Below, in pieces: positions 49,926 to 59,839 of a stretch of DNA of 64,000 nt. The translations under genes and the position numbers were made by a program. The notes beneath the pieces are model-generated. The model saw only the letters and a program-made list of their open reading frames with translations. It made no database searches and was not told where the DNA came from. Source of the stretch: Hymenobacter monticola (GTDB lineage: Bacteria; Bacteroidota; Bacteroidia; Cytophagales; Hymenobacteraceae); NCBI RefSeq assembly GCF_022811645.1, contig NZ_CP094534.1:2666001-2730000 (forward strand), given 5' to 3'. Position 1 is the first letter of the stretch. The number at the start of each line of letters is the position of its first letter.

Positions 49926-50855
49926 TTACACAAACAGCGAGCTGATGCTCTCGTGCGTCACCACGTTGCGAATGGCGGCGGCAAACAGCGGAGCCAGCGA
50001 AATCACCCGGATTTTATCGTTCTGCTCGCGTAGCGGGATGGTGTCGGTCGTAATCAGCTCGGTGAGGGCAGAGTTGCGGATGCGCTCGTGGGCCGGACCG
50101 CTGAGCAGGGGGTGCGTGATGACGGCCCGCACCGAGTTCGCACCGCGCTCCATCACCAGGTCGGCGGCTTTGCAGATGGTGCCGGCCGTGTCCACCATGT
50201 CGTCCACAAACACCACATCCATGCCCTTCACATCGCCGATAATCTGCATCGAGGCAATTTCATTGGCCCGCAAACGCATCTTGTCGCAGACCACGATTTC
50301 GGCCCCAAACTTCTTGGCGAAGGCGCGGGTACGCACCACGCCGCCCACATCGGGCGAGGCGAAAATGAGGTTTTCGAGGTTAAGCGACTTGATGTAGGGC
50401 GCCGTTACGGTCGAGCCGTCTAGGTGGTCGACCGGGATGTCGAAGAAGCCCTGAATCTGGCCGGCGTGCAGGTCGCAGGCCATCACGCGGTCGGTGCCCA
50501 CGCTCTGAATGATGTTGGCCACCACCTTGGCTCCGATGCTCACGCGGGGCTTGTCTTTGCGGTCTTGGCGGGCGTAGCCCATGTAGGGCATCACGATGTT
50601 CACCTTGTAGGCCGAGGCCCGTTTGCAGGCATCCACCATCAGCATGAGCTCCATGAGGTTTTCGGCGGGCGGGAAGGTGCTTTGCACCAAGAACACGGCG
50701 CAGCCCCGCACGCTCTCGTTGAAGCTCGGGCCCAATTCCGCGTCGGCGAAGCGCTGCAGGGTGAGGTCGCCGAGTTCGGTGCCGTAGGAGTGAGCAATTT
50801 TCGCAGCCAGCTCGCGGGAGGCGCTCCCGGCGAAGATTTTAACCTGTGAATCCAT
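49926..50855 (-). CDS. prs: Ribose-phosphate pyrophosphokinase
   Basis: A 309-residue class I PRPP synthetase, which makes phosphoribosyl pyrophosphate from ribose 5-phosphate and ATP for nucleotide, His and Trp synthesis. The N-terminal FAGSASRELA segment, the ATP-binding loop (MPYMGYARQDRKDKPR) and the PRPP-binding motif VVFVDDMVDTAGT are present at the expected places. Length matches the family. It lies downstream of tRNA-Gln on the same strand, separated by a terminator (50944-50990). Confidence 0.96.
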   Translation of the reverse strand: MDSQVKIFAGSASRELAAKIAHSYGTELGDLTLQRFADAELGPSFNESVRGCAVFLVQSTFPPAENLMELMLMVDACKRASAYKVNIVMPYMGYARQDRKDKPRVSIGAKVVANIIQSVGTDRVMACDLHAGQIQGFFDIPVDHLDGSTVTAPYIKSLNLENLIFASPDVGGVVRTRAFAKKFGAEIVVCDKMRLRANEIASMQIIGDVKGMDVVFVDDMVDTAGTICKAADLVMERGANSVRAVITHPLLSGPAHERIRNSALTELITTDTIPLREQNDKIRVISLAPLFAAAIRNVVTHESISSLFV

Positions 50856-50943
50856 AACAAACGAGTGCTAACAAGGTGAAGCAGTGGGAAGAGCGTGGCG
50901 GCCCGGCCGAAACCAGAGCCCAAAACGAAGCAGGGCGAAAAAG

Positions 50944-50990
50944 CGAAAGGCGCTGACCTCTCCGGGAAGTGGAGAAGCCAGCGCCTTTCG
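50944..50990 (-). terminator. Terminator of tRNA-Gln
   Basis: A 12-bp stem (50944-50955 with 50979-50990; CGAAAGGCGCTG) containing a smaller CTCC/GGAG helix, followed on the minus strand by CTTTTT. It lies 21 bp past the mature 3' end of the tRNA and before prs. Confidence 0.78.
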
Positions 50991-51011
50991 TTTGCTATGC
51001 GAGCGGTGTCG

Positions 51012-51084
51012 TTGTCCGACCAGGGCTCGAACCTGGACTTTCTTGAATCAAAATCAAGCGTGTTGCCGGTTACACCATCGGACA
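51012..51084 (-). tRNA. tRNA-Gln (anticodon TTG)
   Basis: A complete 73-nt tRNA on the minus strand. The acceptor stem is TGTCCGA/TCGGACA with discriminator A; the anticodon arm CTTGA-TTTTGAT-TCAAG shows anticodon TTG; the T arm is CCAGGTTCGAGCCCTGG. CCA is not encoded. It has its own promoter (51118-51147) and terminator. Confidence 0.95.
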
Positions 51085-51117
51085 ATTTCCCAGTGGGCTA
51101 CGTGCCGTTTGGGAGTG

Positions 51118-51147
51118 CAAAGGTAGGAAGGGAATAATTCAGCGCAA
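51118..51147 (-). promoter_or_regulatory. Promoter of tRNA-Gln
   Basis: On the minus strand: TTG at 51147-51145, a 19-bp spacer, and TACCTTTG at 51125-51118. The tRNA starts 34 bases downstream. It is the best promoter match in the window and supports assignment to Bacteroidota. Confidence 0.8.
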
Positions 51148-51287
51148 GGTTTCGCCGAAAAATTTTTGCAAGAAAAACGCCAGCCGATGGGCTGGGAAAC
51201 CATCTGACAGGGGTTTTTGCCTGATATTCATAGGCTAACAAGTTGAAATAAATTCTTGGCCGGCGCCGGCCGCTGCAAACGTTAGGG

Positions 51288-51318
51288 TTGGAAAAACGGC
51301 GCCCCTGCCGTAATTTTG
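51288..51318 (+). promoter_or_regulatory. Promoter of atpD
   Basis: TTG at 51288-51290, a 20-bp spacer, and TAATTTTG at 51311-51318, 41 bases before the atpD start codon. The sequence between tRNA-Gln and atpD (51085-51359) otherwise holds only the divergent tRNA promoter and no gene. Confidence 0.72.
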
Positions 51319-51338
51319 CGGCCTGAAAAACTGCATAA

Positions 51339-52865
<1,527 letters not shown>

Positions 52866-52870
52866 TTATA

Positions 52871-52953
52871 GTGCTTGGAGCTTAGTGCTTGGTGCTTGGG
52901 TTGTTCTTGCAACTCCAAATGCCAGGCACTAGGCACCAAGCTCCAAGCACCAA
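52871..52953. repeat. Imperfect inverted repeat between atpD and atpC
   Basis: GTGCTTGGAGCTTAGTGCTTG near 52871 is complementary, imperfectly, to GCACCAAGCTCCAAGCACC ending at 52953. Direct iterations of GTGCTTGG within the left arm allow slipped pairing. It could adjust the stoichiometry of beta and epsilon expression. Confidence 0.75.
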
Positions 52954-52959
52954 CAAAAC

Positions 52960-53208
52960 ATGCATTTAGAAATCATCACCCCCGACCGCAAGGTTTTTGA
53001 AGGCGAAGTGTCGTCGGCCCAGTTTCCGGGTGCCGATGGCGCGTTTGAAGTGCTGAACAACCACGCGCCCCTCATTGCCGCCCTCCGGGCCGGCGACGTG
53101 ACGCTGACCGGTGGCGCCGGTGGCCGCGAGGTCATCCGCATCGAAGGCGGCGTGGTGGAAGTGCTGCGCAACAACGTGATTGTGTTGGCTGAAGGCGCTT
53201 TGTCGTAG
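52960..53208 (+). CDS. atpC: F1 ATP synthase subunit epsilon (short form)
   Basis: An 82-residue epsilon subunit consisting of the N-terminal beta-barrel only (LEIITPDRKVFEGEV, then PGADGAFEVLNNHAPLIAAL). The C-terminal helical hairpin that inhibits ATP hydrolysis in many bacteria is absent, as in other Bacteroidota. It lies downstream of atpD in the same operon, with a strong terminator after it. Loss of the helices implies that epsilon inhibition is absent and that hydrolysis is controlled by other means. Confidence 0.93.
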   Translation: MHLEIITPDRKVFEGEVSSAQFPGADGAFEVLNNHAPLIAALRAGDVTLTGGAGGREVIRIEGGVVEVLRNNVIVLAEGALS

Positions 53209-53229
53209 CCAATACTTCCTTTTTAATTG

Positions 53230-53267
53230 AAAAAGCCGTTTCTGCTCAGCAGGAACGGCTTTTTTTA
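53230..53267 (+). terminator. Terminator of the atpDC operon
   Basis: AAAAAGCCGTTTCTG pairs with CAGGAACGGCTTTTT across a short loop, followed by a seven-T run. It lies about 20 bp past the atpC stop codon. Confidence 0.9.
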
Positions 53268-53337
53268 TGGCTTGGTGCACGGCGTAAATCCCATATTGCC
53301 GTATAGATGCAGCGGCTGTTGCGCTTATTCTCCTCTT

Positions 53338-54411
53338 ATGAAAGACACCCGTACCCCCTTTATGGCCGTCGAAAACATTTACACGCCGCGGCAGCGCTAT
53401 GTGCTGCTGGTGTGCTCCATTCTGGCACTGGCCGGACTGATGCTATTCGGGCTGGCGCAGTACCTGACGGCGTTTCTGGCGGCCGGCATTCTGTTCGTGG
53501 TGTTCCGGCCTTGGTGGATAGCGCTGGTGCACAAGCGGCGGTGGAACCAGCGGCTGGTGACTATTGGCATCCTGCTGGTAACGGTGGTGGTGCTGGTAGT
53601 GCCATTCTACGCGCTCAGCTCGCTATTGCTCGACCGGCTGGTGACCTTCGCCAAAAATCCCGAGCAGATTCTGACAGTGGTGCACAAGATTGAAGCCGCT
53701 ACGGGATTCAAAGTAGCCGAACAGCTGAACGTGCGGGAGATTTTGCTGCAGGGCGGCGCCAAGGTGAGCGGCTGGCTGCCCACGCTGGCCAATAGCGCCC
53801 TAAACTTCCTAGTGATTGTGGGTTTGATGCTGTTCACGATGTACTACCTGTTTATGCAGGAGACATACTTTCTGCTGGGCTTGCACCGCTACCTGCCCTT
53901 CCGCAACGAAACGCTTATTGAACTGGGCGAGTCGTTGAGGAACAACGTGAATGCCAACGTGCTGGGGCAGGTGCTGGTAGCCTTGGTGCAAAGTATCCTG
54001 ACCGGACTGACGCTGTGGATTTTTGGCGTGCCGGACGCGCTTTTCTGGGGCGTGGTGGCGTTTTTCATGGCCTTTCTGCCGGTGCTGGGCACGCCTTTGG
54101 TGTGGGGGCCAGCGGCGCTGTACCAGTTTTCGCAGGGGCACAATGGGCAGGCCATTGGCATTCTGCTGGTGGGTTTCATCGTCATCATTAACGTGGATAA
54201 CCTGCTGCGCATCATGCTGGCCAAGCGCATGGGCGACATTCACCCGCTCGTCACGCTGGTGGGCCTGGTGCTGGGCGTGGAGATTTTCGGGCTCATCGGG
54301 CTGGTGGTGGGGCCGCTGCTGGTGTCGTATTTCCTAGTGCTGATGGAAGTGTTCCGGCGCGAAAACCGGGCGCACAAAGCCAGCCTGGCTGAAGCGGGCA
54401 AAGCGGAGTAG
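53338..54411 (+). CDS. AI-2E-family permease
   Basis: A 357-residue inner-membrane protein of the AI-2E (TqsA/YdiK) family, with about eight predicted spans. The family region near the middle (VQSILTGLTLWIFGVPDALFWGVVAFFMAFLPVLGTPLVWGPAALY) is well conserved. Members have been linked to autoinducer or small-molecule export and to Na+/H+ antiport, so a substrate should not be assumed. ATG at 53338 (MKDTRTPF) or 53362 (MAVENIY) is the start; longer forms pass through the atpC terminator. The stop is 39 bp before the next start. Confidence 0.88.
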   Translation: MKDTRTPFMAVENIYTPRQRYVLLVCSILALAGLMLFGLAQYLTAFLAAGILFVVFRPWWIALVHKRRWNQRLVTIGILLVTVVVLVVPFYALSSLLLDRLVTFAKNPEQILTVVHKIEAATGFKVAEQLNVREILLQGGAKVSGWLPTLANSALNFLVIVGLMLFTMYYLFMQETYFLLGLHRYLPFRNETLIELGESLRNNVNANVLGQVLVALVQSILTGLTLWIFGVPDALFWGVVAFFMAFLPVLGTPLVWGPAALYQFSQGHNGQAIGILLVGFIVIINVDNLLRIMLAKRMGDIHPLVTLVGLVLGVEIFGLIGLVVGPLLVSYFLVLMEVFRRENRAHKASLAEAGKAE

Positions 54412-54450
54412 GTGCGACCTTTGCGTCGCAACTCTCCTATTCCCGCCCTG

Positions 54451-55599
54451 ATGACGCTCCCGGATATTCACCCCAAAATCACACCCATCTACCAAACATC
54501 CGTCTTCAAGTTTGAGGACCTGGATGCCGTGCAGCAGTACTTCGACGAGCCCGGCAGCCGCTACCTGTACTCGCGCAACGGCAACCCCAATTCCGATGAG
54601 CTGGCCGAGGCCGTGAACCGCTGGGAAGGTGGCGCGGGCGCCGTGGCCACGGGCTCGGGCATGGCCGCCATTTTCGCGGCGCTGATGACCTACTGCCAGG
54701 CCGGCGACCATGTGCTGTGCGCGGCCGACATTTACGGTGGCTCGGCGGCGCTGCTGAACCTGGAGCTGTCGCGGCTCGGCATCACGGTGAGCTACGTGCC
54801 GTTTGAGGAACTGTACGACCTGCAGGCGCATGTGCAAGCCAGCACCAAGCTGCTGCTCTGCGAAACCATGAGCAACCCGCTGCTACGGGTGGTGGACCTG
54901 CGGGCCGCGGCGGCTGAATGCCACCGCCACGGCCTAAAACTGGTGGTGGACAACACCTTCGCCACGCCGGTGCTCACCAAGCCGCTGGCTTTCGGGGCCG
55001 ACCTGGTGCTGCACAGCGTGACCAAATACCTGGCCGGCCACTCCGACGTGACGGCCGGTGCCGTGGTGGCCAGCACGGCCGAAGACGCCGCCCGCCTGCG
55101 CCAAATAGGAACCGTATTTGGCCTCACCCTCAGCCCCATGGAAAGCTGGCTGAGTGTGCGCGGCCTCAAAACCCTACGCCTGCGCGTGGCGGCGCACAGC
55201 CACAATGCCCAGCAGATTGCCGAGTTTCTGGAGATGCACCCGGCGGTGGAGGCGGTGTACTACCCAGGCCTGCCCACGCACCCGCAGCACGCGCTGGCGG
55301 TGGTGCAGGGCCACGGCCTGTTTAGCGGGATGATGTCCATTCGGCTGGCCGATGATGCCGCGGCAGTGAACCGCTTTATGCAGCGCAGCCAGCGGTTTCC
55401 GTTTGCGCCCTCGCTGGCGGGCGTCGATTCGTCGTGCTCGCACCCGCTTTACACTTCGCACCGCGCCCTGACGGATGAGCAGCGGGCGGAGCTGGGCATC
55501 ACCGTGGGGCTGGTGCGGTTGAGCGTGGGCATTGAGCCCGTAGAGGATTTGTTGGCCGATTTAGCGCAGGCGCTGGACTTGGTGAACCCGCCTTTGTAA
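54451..55599 (+). CDS. Trans-sulfuration PLP enzyme (cystathionine gamma-synthase/lyase type)
   Basis: A 382-residue fold-type-I enzyme of the Cys/Met metabolism family, acting on homoserine esters or cystathionine with PLP. The PLP-lysine motif is HSVTKYLAGHSDVTAG; other family segments are YSRNGNPNSDELAEAV, TGSGMAAIFAAL, VDNTFATPVL and the C-terminal VRLSVGIEPVEDLLADL. Which of cystathionine gamma-synthase, gamma-lyase, O-acetylhomoserine sulfhydrylase or methionine gamma-lyase it is cannot be fixed. A GACCTTTG box at 54416-54423 precedes the start. Confidence 0.9.
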   Translation: MTLPDIHPKITPIYQTSVFKFEDLDAVQQYFDEPGSRYLYSRNGNPNSDELAEAVNRWEGGAGAVATGSGMAAIFAALMTYCQAGDHVLCAADIYGGSAALLNLELSRLGITVSYVPFEELYDLQAHVQASTKLLLCETMSNPLLRVVDLRAAAAECHRHGLKLVVDNTFATPVLTKPLAFGADLVLHSVTKYLAGHSDVTAGAVVASTAEDAARLRQIGTVFGLTLSPMESWLSVRGLKTLRLRVAAHSHNAQQIAEFLEMHPAVEAVYYPGLPTHPQHALAVVQGHGLFSGMMSIRLADDAAAVNRFMQRSQRFPFAPSLAGVDSSCSHPLYTSHRALTDEQRAELGITVGLVRLSVGIEPVEDLLADLAQALDLVNPPL

Positions 55600-55688
55600 A
55601 TTCAGGGCGCCACGGCCGAGGGTGGTTCATGTGGTAATTTGCCCGAAAACACGGACTGCCCGCCGCTTTTTCCTAACACTCTTTCGCT

Positions 55689-56426
55689 ATGAATGCTGCC
55701 TGGTGTCGTTTGCTGTTCGTGGGGCTTCTGCTTGGTTGCCGAGAAAAAGACGCTCCTGTGCCGGAGGCTGCCGTGCGGCCCGCTGTGCTGGTTTTTTCAA
55801 AAACCAATGGCTTTCACCACGCTTCTATCCCGGTAGGCATTCGAGCCATTCAGCAGTTGGGCCGGGAGAATAAGTTTCGGGTGGATACGACCACCAATGC
55901 AGGGAAATTCCGGCTCGACACGCTGCGGAAATACCAAGCCGTGGTTTTTCTGAGCACCACGCAGGATGTGCTGGATGCCACCCAGCAAACGGCATTCGAG
56001 CAATACATTCGGTTGGGCCGGGGCTTTGTGGGCATTCACGCGGCCACCGATACCGAATACAACTGGCCGTGGTACAATGGATTGGTAGGGGCGTATTTCA
56101 ACGGGCACCCGGCCGTGCAGCAGGCCACCGTGCGCGTGACGGACAAAACCCACACCGCTACCAGCTTCCTGCCCGACAGCTGGGTGCGTACCGACGAGTG
56201 GTATAATTTCCGCAACATCGCGCCCGACCTGCATGTGCTGGCCACGCTGGACGAAACCACTTACACCGGCGGCACCAACGGGGCCACGCACCCCATTGCC
56301 TGGTATCACAGCTACGGCGGCGGACGGGCTTTCTACACCGCCGGCGGCCACACCGACGACAGCTTCCGCGAGCCTTTGTTTGTGCGGCATTTGCTGGGCG
56401 GCATCCGGTATGCCATGGGGCAGTAG
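55689..56426 (+). CDS. ThuA-like domain lipoprotein
   Basis: A 245-residue protein with a lipoprotein signal (short N-terminus ending LLLGC) and a ThuA-like class I glutamine amidotransferase fold (VLVFSKTNGFHHASI, FVGIHAATDTEYNWPWYNGLVGAYFNGHP, PIAWYHSYGGGRAFYTAGGHTDDSF). ThuA domains occur in sugar-utilisation loci, for instance in trehalose use, and are common as secreted proteins in Bacteroidota. A carbohydrate-related role in the envelope is probable, but the substrate is unknown. The gene is isolated. Confidence 0.85.
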   Translation: MNAAWCRLLFVGLLLGCREKDAPVPEAAVRPAVLVFSKTNGFHHASIPVGIRAIQQLGRENKFRVDTTTNAGKFRLDTLRKYQAVVFLSTTQDVLDATQQTAFEQYIRLGRGFVGIHAATDTEYNWPWYNGLVGAYFNGHPAVQQATVRVTDKTHTATSFLPDSWVRTDEWYNFRNIAPDLHVLATLDETTYTGGTNGATHPIAWYHSYGGGRAFYTAGGHTDDSFREPLFVRHLLGGIRYAMGQ

Positions 56427-56617
56427 GAATTGGATGCGCCGACAGTTCGGAAACCACATTTGAGACGACAAAAGACGGAAAGCGCAAAAGCGGTTCAATC
56501 TGAATCTTGGCGGACGGCTAACTGAGCGTTTGCAACACAAGGAAGCGCTGCGGTCAGCTGATTTTCTTGTTTTTTTCGGCGCTAAAGTGATGGGTGGTAT
56601 GTACCTTCATAAGACCA

Positions 56618-57583
56618 ATGAAGAGGCCCTCGATTTACGTAGAAACGCGCATCCGCAGCAGCATGGAGCAGCTGTGGGCGCACACCCAGCAGCCCGATTT
56701 GCATCAGCAATGGGACCTGCGCTTCACCGAGATAGAGTACCTGCCGCGGGCCTCGGAGGCCGAGCCGCAGCAATTTCTGTATGCCACGCGTATTGGGTTT
56801 GGTCTGGGGGTGGCGGGTTGCGGCGAGAGCCTCGGGACCAAGGAAAAGAACGGGGAGCGCACGTCGGTGCTCAAGTTTTGGTCCGATGAAAAGGTGTCAC
56901 TCATTCGGGAAGGCGCAGGCTTCTGGAAATACGTCCCTACGGAGGATGGCTTGCGCTTCTTCACGCGTTACGACTACCAAACGCGCTTCGGCGTGGCAGG
57001 GGAGTGGCTTGACCGGCTGGCGTTTCGGCCGCTCATCGGCTGGGCCACGGCCTGGGGCTTCGACAGCCTGCGGCTGTGGCTGGAGCAGGGGCAGCGCCCG
57101 GCCGTGTCGCGGGCTCTGGGGCTGATAATGGCGCTGGTGCGCTTCACGCTCGGCTTTGTGTGGATATACCAGGGGGTGGTGCCCAAGCTGCTGTTTCCGG
57201 ACACCGGCGAGCTGCGCATTCTGCAAGGCGCAGGTTTTTCGGCTGGCGCGGCGCACGGGGTAGCGGCGGCCGTGGGCGTGGGCGAAATCCTGTTTGGGCT
57301 GCTGTTCTGGCTGCTGCCGATGGACAGGCTGCGGCCGGTGTATTGGCTGAACCTACTGGGTCTGATGGTGCTAGGGGCCGGGGCACTGTTTAGCCAGCCG
57401 GCGGTGTTTGTGGCGCCCTTCAACCCGCTTACCCTGAACCTGGCCCTGATGGCGCTGGCAGGAGTGGCGCTTGTCATTCCTATAGAATTGGTTCCCAGCG
57501 CCACGCGCTGCCTGCGCCAGCCGCCCGAGGGTGTGCGGCCAGCCGCCAAAGTGCCACAGGAAGCTCCTGCGGCTGTCGCCTAA
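56618..57583 (+). CDS. SRPBCC-like + DoxX-like membrane fusion protein
   Basis: A 321-residue protein. Residues 1-135 look like an SRPBCC/START-type ligand-binding domain (IYVETRIRSSMEQLWAHTQQPDLHQQWD, then FTRYDYQTRFG), and residues about 170-300 form four membrane spans of DoxX type (LIMALVRFTLGFVWIYQGVVPKLLF, AVGVGEILFGLLFWLLP). Its C-terminal end is cytoplasmic and low in complexity. It is immediately upstream of the DUF4166 gene (14 bp gap), so the two probably work together on a lipid-like or quinone-like ligand; that is an inference. Confidence 0.78.
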   Translation: MKRPSIYVETRIRSSMEQLWAHTQQPDLHQQWDLRFTEIEYLPRASEAEPQQFLYATRIGFGLGVAGCGESLGTKEKNGERTSVLKFWSDEKVSLIREGAGFWKYVPTEDGLRFFTRYDYQTRFGVAGEWLDRLAFRPLIGWATAWGFDSLRLWLEQGQRPAVSRALGLIMALVRFTLGFVWIYQGVVPKLLFPDTGELRILQGAGFSAGAAHGVAAAVGVGEILFGLLFWLLPMDRLRPVYWLNLLGLMVLGAGALFSQPAVFVAPFNPLTLNLALMALAGVALVIPIELVPSATRCLRQPPEGVRPAAKVPQEAPAAVA

Positions 57584-57597
57584 TTACCCTTTGTCTC

Positions 57598-58278
57598 ATG
57601 CCTTCCATCTATCAGCAGCAGCTCGGAGCCGACTTTGCGAAGCTTCACCCGCGCATTCAGGAGCGGCTGGCTTTTAGCAGCCACGACCACCGGGCCTTTG
57701 TGGGCGAGGGCGTGATGGAGCGGGTGTGGCACGGGCCGTTTTTCACGCGGCCGTTTTTGCGGGCCGGCCTGGGGCGCCAAATAACCTTCCCCGAAACGGG
57801 GCGCAACGTGCCGTTTCGCATCGAAAACTACGCCTACGTCGACCCATTGGGCCGCGAGACCGTGACCTGGATTCGGCGCTTCCATTTTCCGCTGCACACC
57901 CGCTGCTTCGACGCAACGATGGTGCGCAGCGCCGCCCGTCAAACCATCGTCGATTACCTGGGCACGCACCAGCACGTGGCCGTGGACATTGCCATGGCCG
58001 TGACGGCCCGCGGCGGACTCCGCCTGCGCGCCGGCGCCCAGCGCTTTCGCGAAGGGTGGTTAGCGTTTCGGCTGCCCAATGTATTTGCCGCACTGGCCGA
58101 CGTGGAGGAATGGTATGACGATGCAGCCGCTTGCTACCGCATTGAGGTGGTGGTGCGGAATCCAGTTATCGGCAAGCTGTTTGGCTACAATGGCTCCTTT
58201 CAATCTAGCTGGCGTGCGGTGGAGCCGGAGCAAATTCCTATATACGCGCTGCCGCTGCGGTACGAGGCGCGGGAGTGA
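57598..58278 (+). CDS. DUF4166 protein
   Basis: A 226-residue protein of the DUF4166 family, of unknown function. Family features include GEGVMERVWHGPFFTRPFL at the N-terminal side, ENYAYVDPLGRETVTWIRRFHF in the middle and YRIEVVVRNPVIGKLFGYNGSF near the C-terminus. In other bacteria the domain is found next to DoxX-like or NAD-binding enzymes. It directly follows the SRPBCC-DoxX fusion and shares its operon; a hydrophobic-ligand modification module is a plausible inference. Confidence 0.85.
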   Translation: MPSIYQQQLGADFAKLHPRIQERLAFSSHDHRAFVGEGVMERVWHGPFFTRPFLRAGLGRQITFPETGRNVPFRIENYAYVDPLGRETVTWIRRFHFPLHTRCFDATMVRSAARQTIVDYLGTHQHVAVDIAMAVTARGGLRLRAGAQRFREGWLAFRLPNVFAALADVEEWYDDAAACYRIEVVVRNPVIGKLFGYNGSFQSSWRAVEPEQIPIYALPLRYEARE

Positions 58279-58292
58279 AACGATAAAGTCGG

Positions 58293-58397
58293 CTGTCATC
58301 CTGAGCGCAGCGAAGGACCTTCTCACGCCGAAACGACTGGCAATCATTTCAAACGACACGAGCGTAATAAGGTCTTCGCTGCGCTCAGGATGATAGA
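58293..58397. repeat. Family B inverted repeat
   Basis: Arms 58293-58330 and 58360-58397 are imperfect inverted copies with the core TCATCCTGAGCGCAGCGAAG. It lies between the DUF4166 gene and the desaturase gene. Confidence 0.82.
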
Positions 58398-58441
58398 CGA
58401 ATACCCAAACGGCATCTAATCCAAACACTGACTCATTCCGC

Positions 58442-59191
58442 ATGAAACTTGAACTCACTCCGGCCCAGCGGCACATAGAGCTGGCCCGGCCCTGGGTGCT
58501 GCTGGCGCTGTATGTGGGCCTGGCGCTGGCTGGCTGGTGGTGGCTGGCTGTGCCGCTGGCTGCTGTGGTGTGCCTGGCGGCCTTCGTGATGATGCACGAC
58601 GCCATGCACAACTCGCTGGGCCTGAAGAAACCCACCAACGAGCGGGTGCTCACCCTGGCCGGCTTGCTCATCCTCAAAAGCGGGCACGGCTTGCAGGTGA
58701 CACACCTGCGCCACCACGGCCGCTGCCTCACCGAGGCCGACCCGGAGGGCGCTCCCGCTACCTGGAGCTTCTCGCGGGTGCTGTGGCAGGGGCCCTGGCA
58801 CACGCTGATGCTGCGGCGTGAGTCCTTGCGCATCGCGCCGAATACGCGGCGTATTCAGCTCATTGAAACGGGGCTGACGTTGGCGCTGCTGGGGGCGTTT
58901 GTGGCGCTGTACTGGGCCACGGGCTCGGCGGTGGGGCTGGTGTATTGGGGCGTGGCGTTTGTGATGAGTGCGACGATGCCCATCTGGGCATCGTACGTGC
59001 CGCACCACGTGTCGTCGCGCAACCCGGCGGCACGCACGGCCGCCGCCCTGGCCCAGGCCTGGACGCCTATCACGGCCTCCTTCGCCTTTCATCACCTGCA
59101 CCACCACTATCCGCGCGTGCCCACGGCCCTGCTCTACCGGGCGGCAATTGAGTTTCCCCCGCCGCCTGAGGAAGAACACCATCACCATTAG
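58442..59191 (+). CDS. Membrane fatty acid desaturase-type oxygenase
   Basis: A 249-residue integral membrane di-iron enzyme of the fatty-acid desaturase superfamily. The three histidine boxes are present: HDAMH, HLRHH and HHLHH, with additional His in YVPHHVSS. Four or five spans fit the family. The compact length and the HDAMH box also occur in carotenoid hydroxylases/ketolases, and Hymenobacter-type bacteria are pigmented, so a carotenoid substrate is as likely as an acyl chain. The protein ends in a natural acidic-plus-histidine tail (EEEHHHH). Confidence 0.85.
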   Translation: MKLELTPAQRHIELARPWVLLALYVGLALAGWWWLAVPLAAVVCLAAFVMMHDAMHNSLGLKKPTNERVLTLAGLLILKSGHGLQVTHLRHHGRCLTEADPEGAPATWSFSRVLWQGPWHTLMLRRESLRIAPNTRRIQLIETGLTLALLGAFVALYWATGSAVGLVYWGVAFVMSATMPIWASYVPHHVSSRNPAARTAAALAQAWTPITASFAFHHLHHHYPRVPTALLYRAAIEFPPPPEEEHHHH

Positions 59192-59198
59192 GCACTAA

Positions 59199-59236
59199 AA
59201 AGCCCCGGCAGGTTTTCTGCCGGGGCTTTTTCAGTT
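59199..59236. terminator. Bidirectional terminator
   Basis: AAAAAGCCCCGGCAG pairs with CTGCCGGGGCTTTTT around a short loop; A-run and T-run on the two sides allow use in both directions. It separates the rightward desaturase and the leftward Thr-rich protein gene. Confidence 0.92.
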
Positions 59237-59251
59237 AATGGCCTGTGATTC

Positions 59252-59839
59252 TTACAACTTGTCCGAAACCTGGTCGGAGAGCTGGCGGGCGGTGCGCAGG
59301 GTCTGGAACTCGGCCTGCTGGGCCCGGATGTTCACCTTGTCATCGAAAGAGAAATTGCTGCGGAGCTGGTCGTAGCGGGCATTGAGGGCGCTCATCACGT
59401 TGGCAGCGAGGGCCCAGTCGGCCGGCTTCCAGCCCGAACGGTCGTTGTGTACACGGTCCATAAGGCGGTTATAGGCGTCGAGCAGGCCAGCGGTGGTGAG
59501 GGTCGAAACCGTGGTTTTCTTCTTTAGAAAAGCCGTTACCTGGGCATCAGTGGCCGGTGAGGTGGGTAGGTCGCTGGCGGTGGTAGTCGTGCCGGATTTC
59601 GTAGTGGTGGGCGCCGGGGTGGTGCCGGTGGGCACGTTGATGGTGCGGGTGGTGCGCCGAATGACCTTGCCGGTAGCGGGGTCAAGCTCTTCCACTACTT
59701 CGGTTTGCTGCTGGGTGCCGGCCGGAGCGGGCGCGGTGGTCGTAGTGGTTTTGGCGGGGCTCGTGGTGGTGGGCGTGGTTTGCGCGGCGGCGGCCAGCGG
59801 CAGGGCCAGAAGCAGGGCAAAAACGGGTGACTTCTTCAT
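59252..59839 (-). CDS. Secreted Thr/Ala-rich protein
   Basis: A 195-residue protein with a signal peptide (MKKSPVFALLLALPLAAAAQ). Residues 20-95 are a Thr-rich low-complexity linker with alternating Thr-Thr-Thr and Pro; the C-terminal 100 residues form a helical domain (LLDAYNRLMDRVHNDRSGWKPADWALAANVMSALNARYDQLRSN) of unknown function. The Thr-rich linker may be glycosylated or simply extend the domain through the wall. It is monocistronic. Confidence 0.75.
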   Translation of the reverse strand: MKKSPVFALLLALPLAAAAQTTPTTTSPAKTTTTTAPAPAGTQQQTEVVEELDPATGKVIRRTTRTINVPTGTTPAPTTTKSGTTTTASDLPTSPATDAQVTAFLKKKTTVSTLTTAGLLDAYNRLMDRVHNDRSGWKPADWALAANVMSALNARYDQLRSNFSFDDKVNIRAQQAEFQTLRTARQLSDQVSDKL

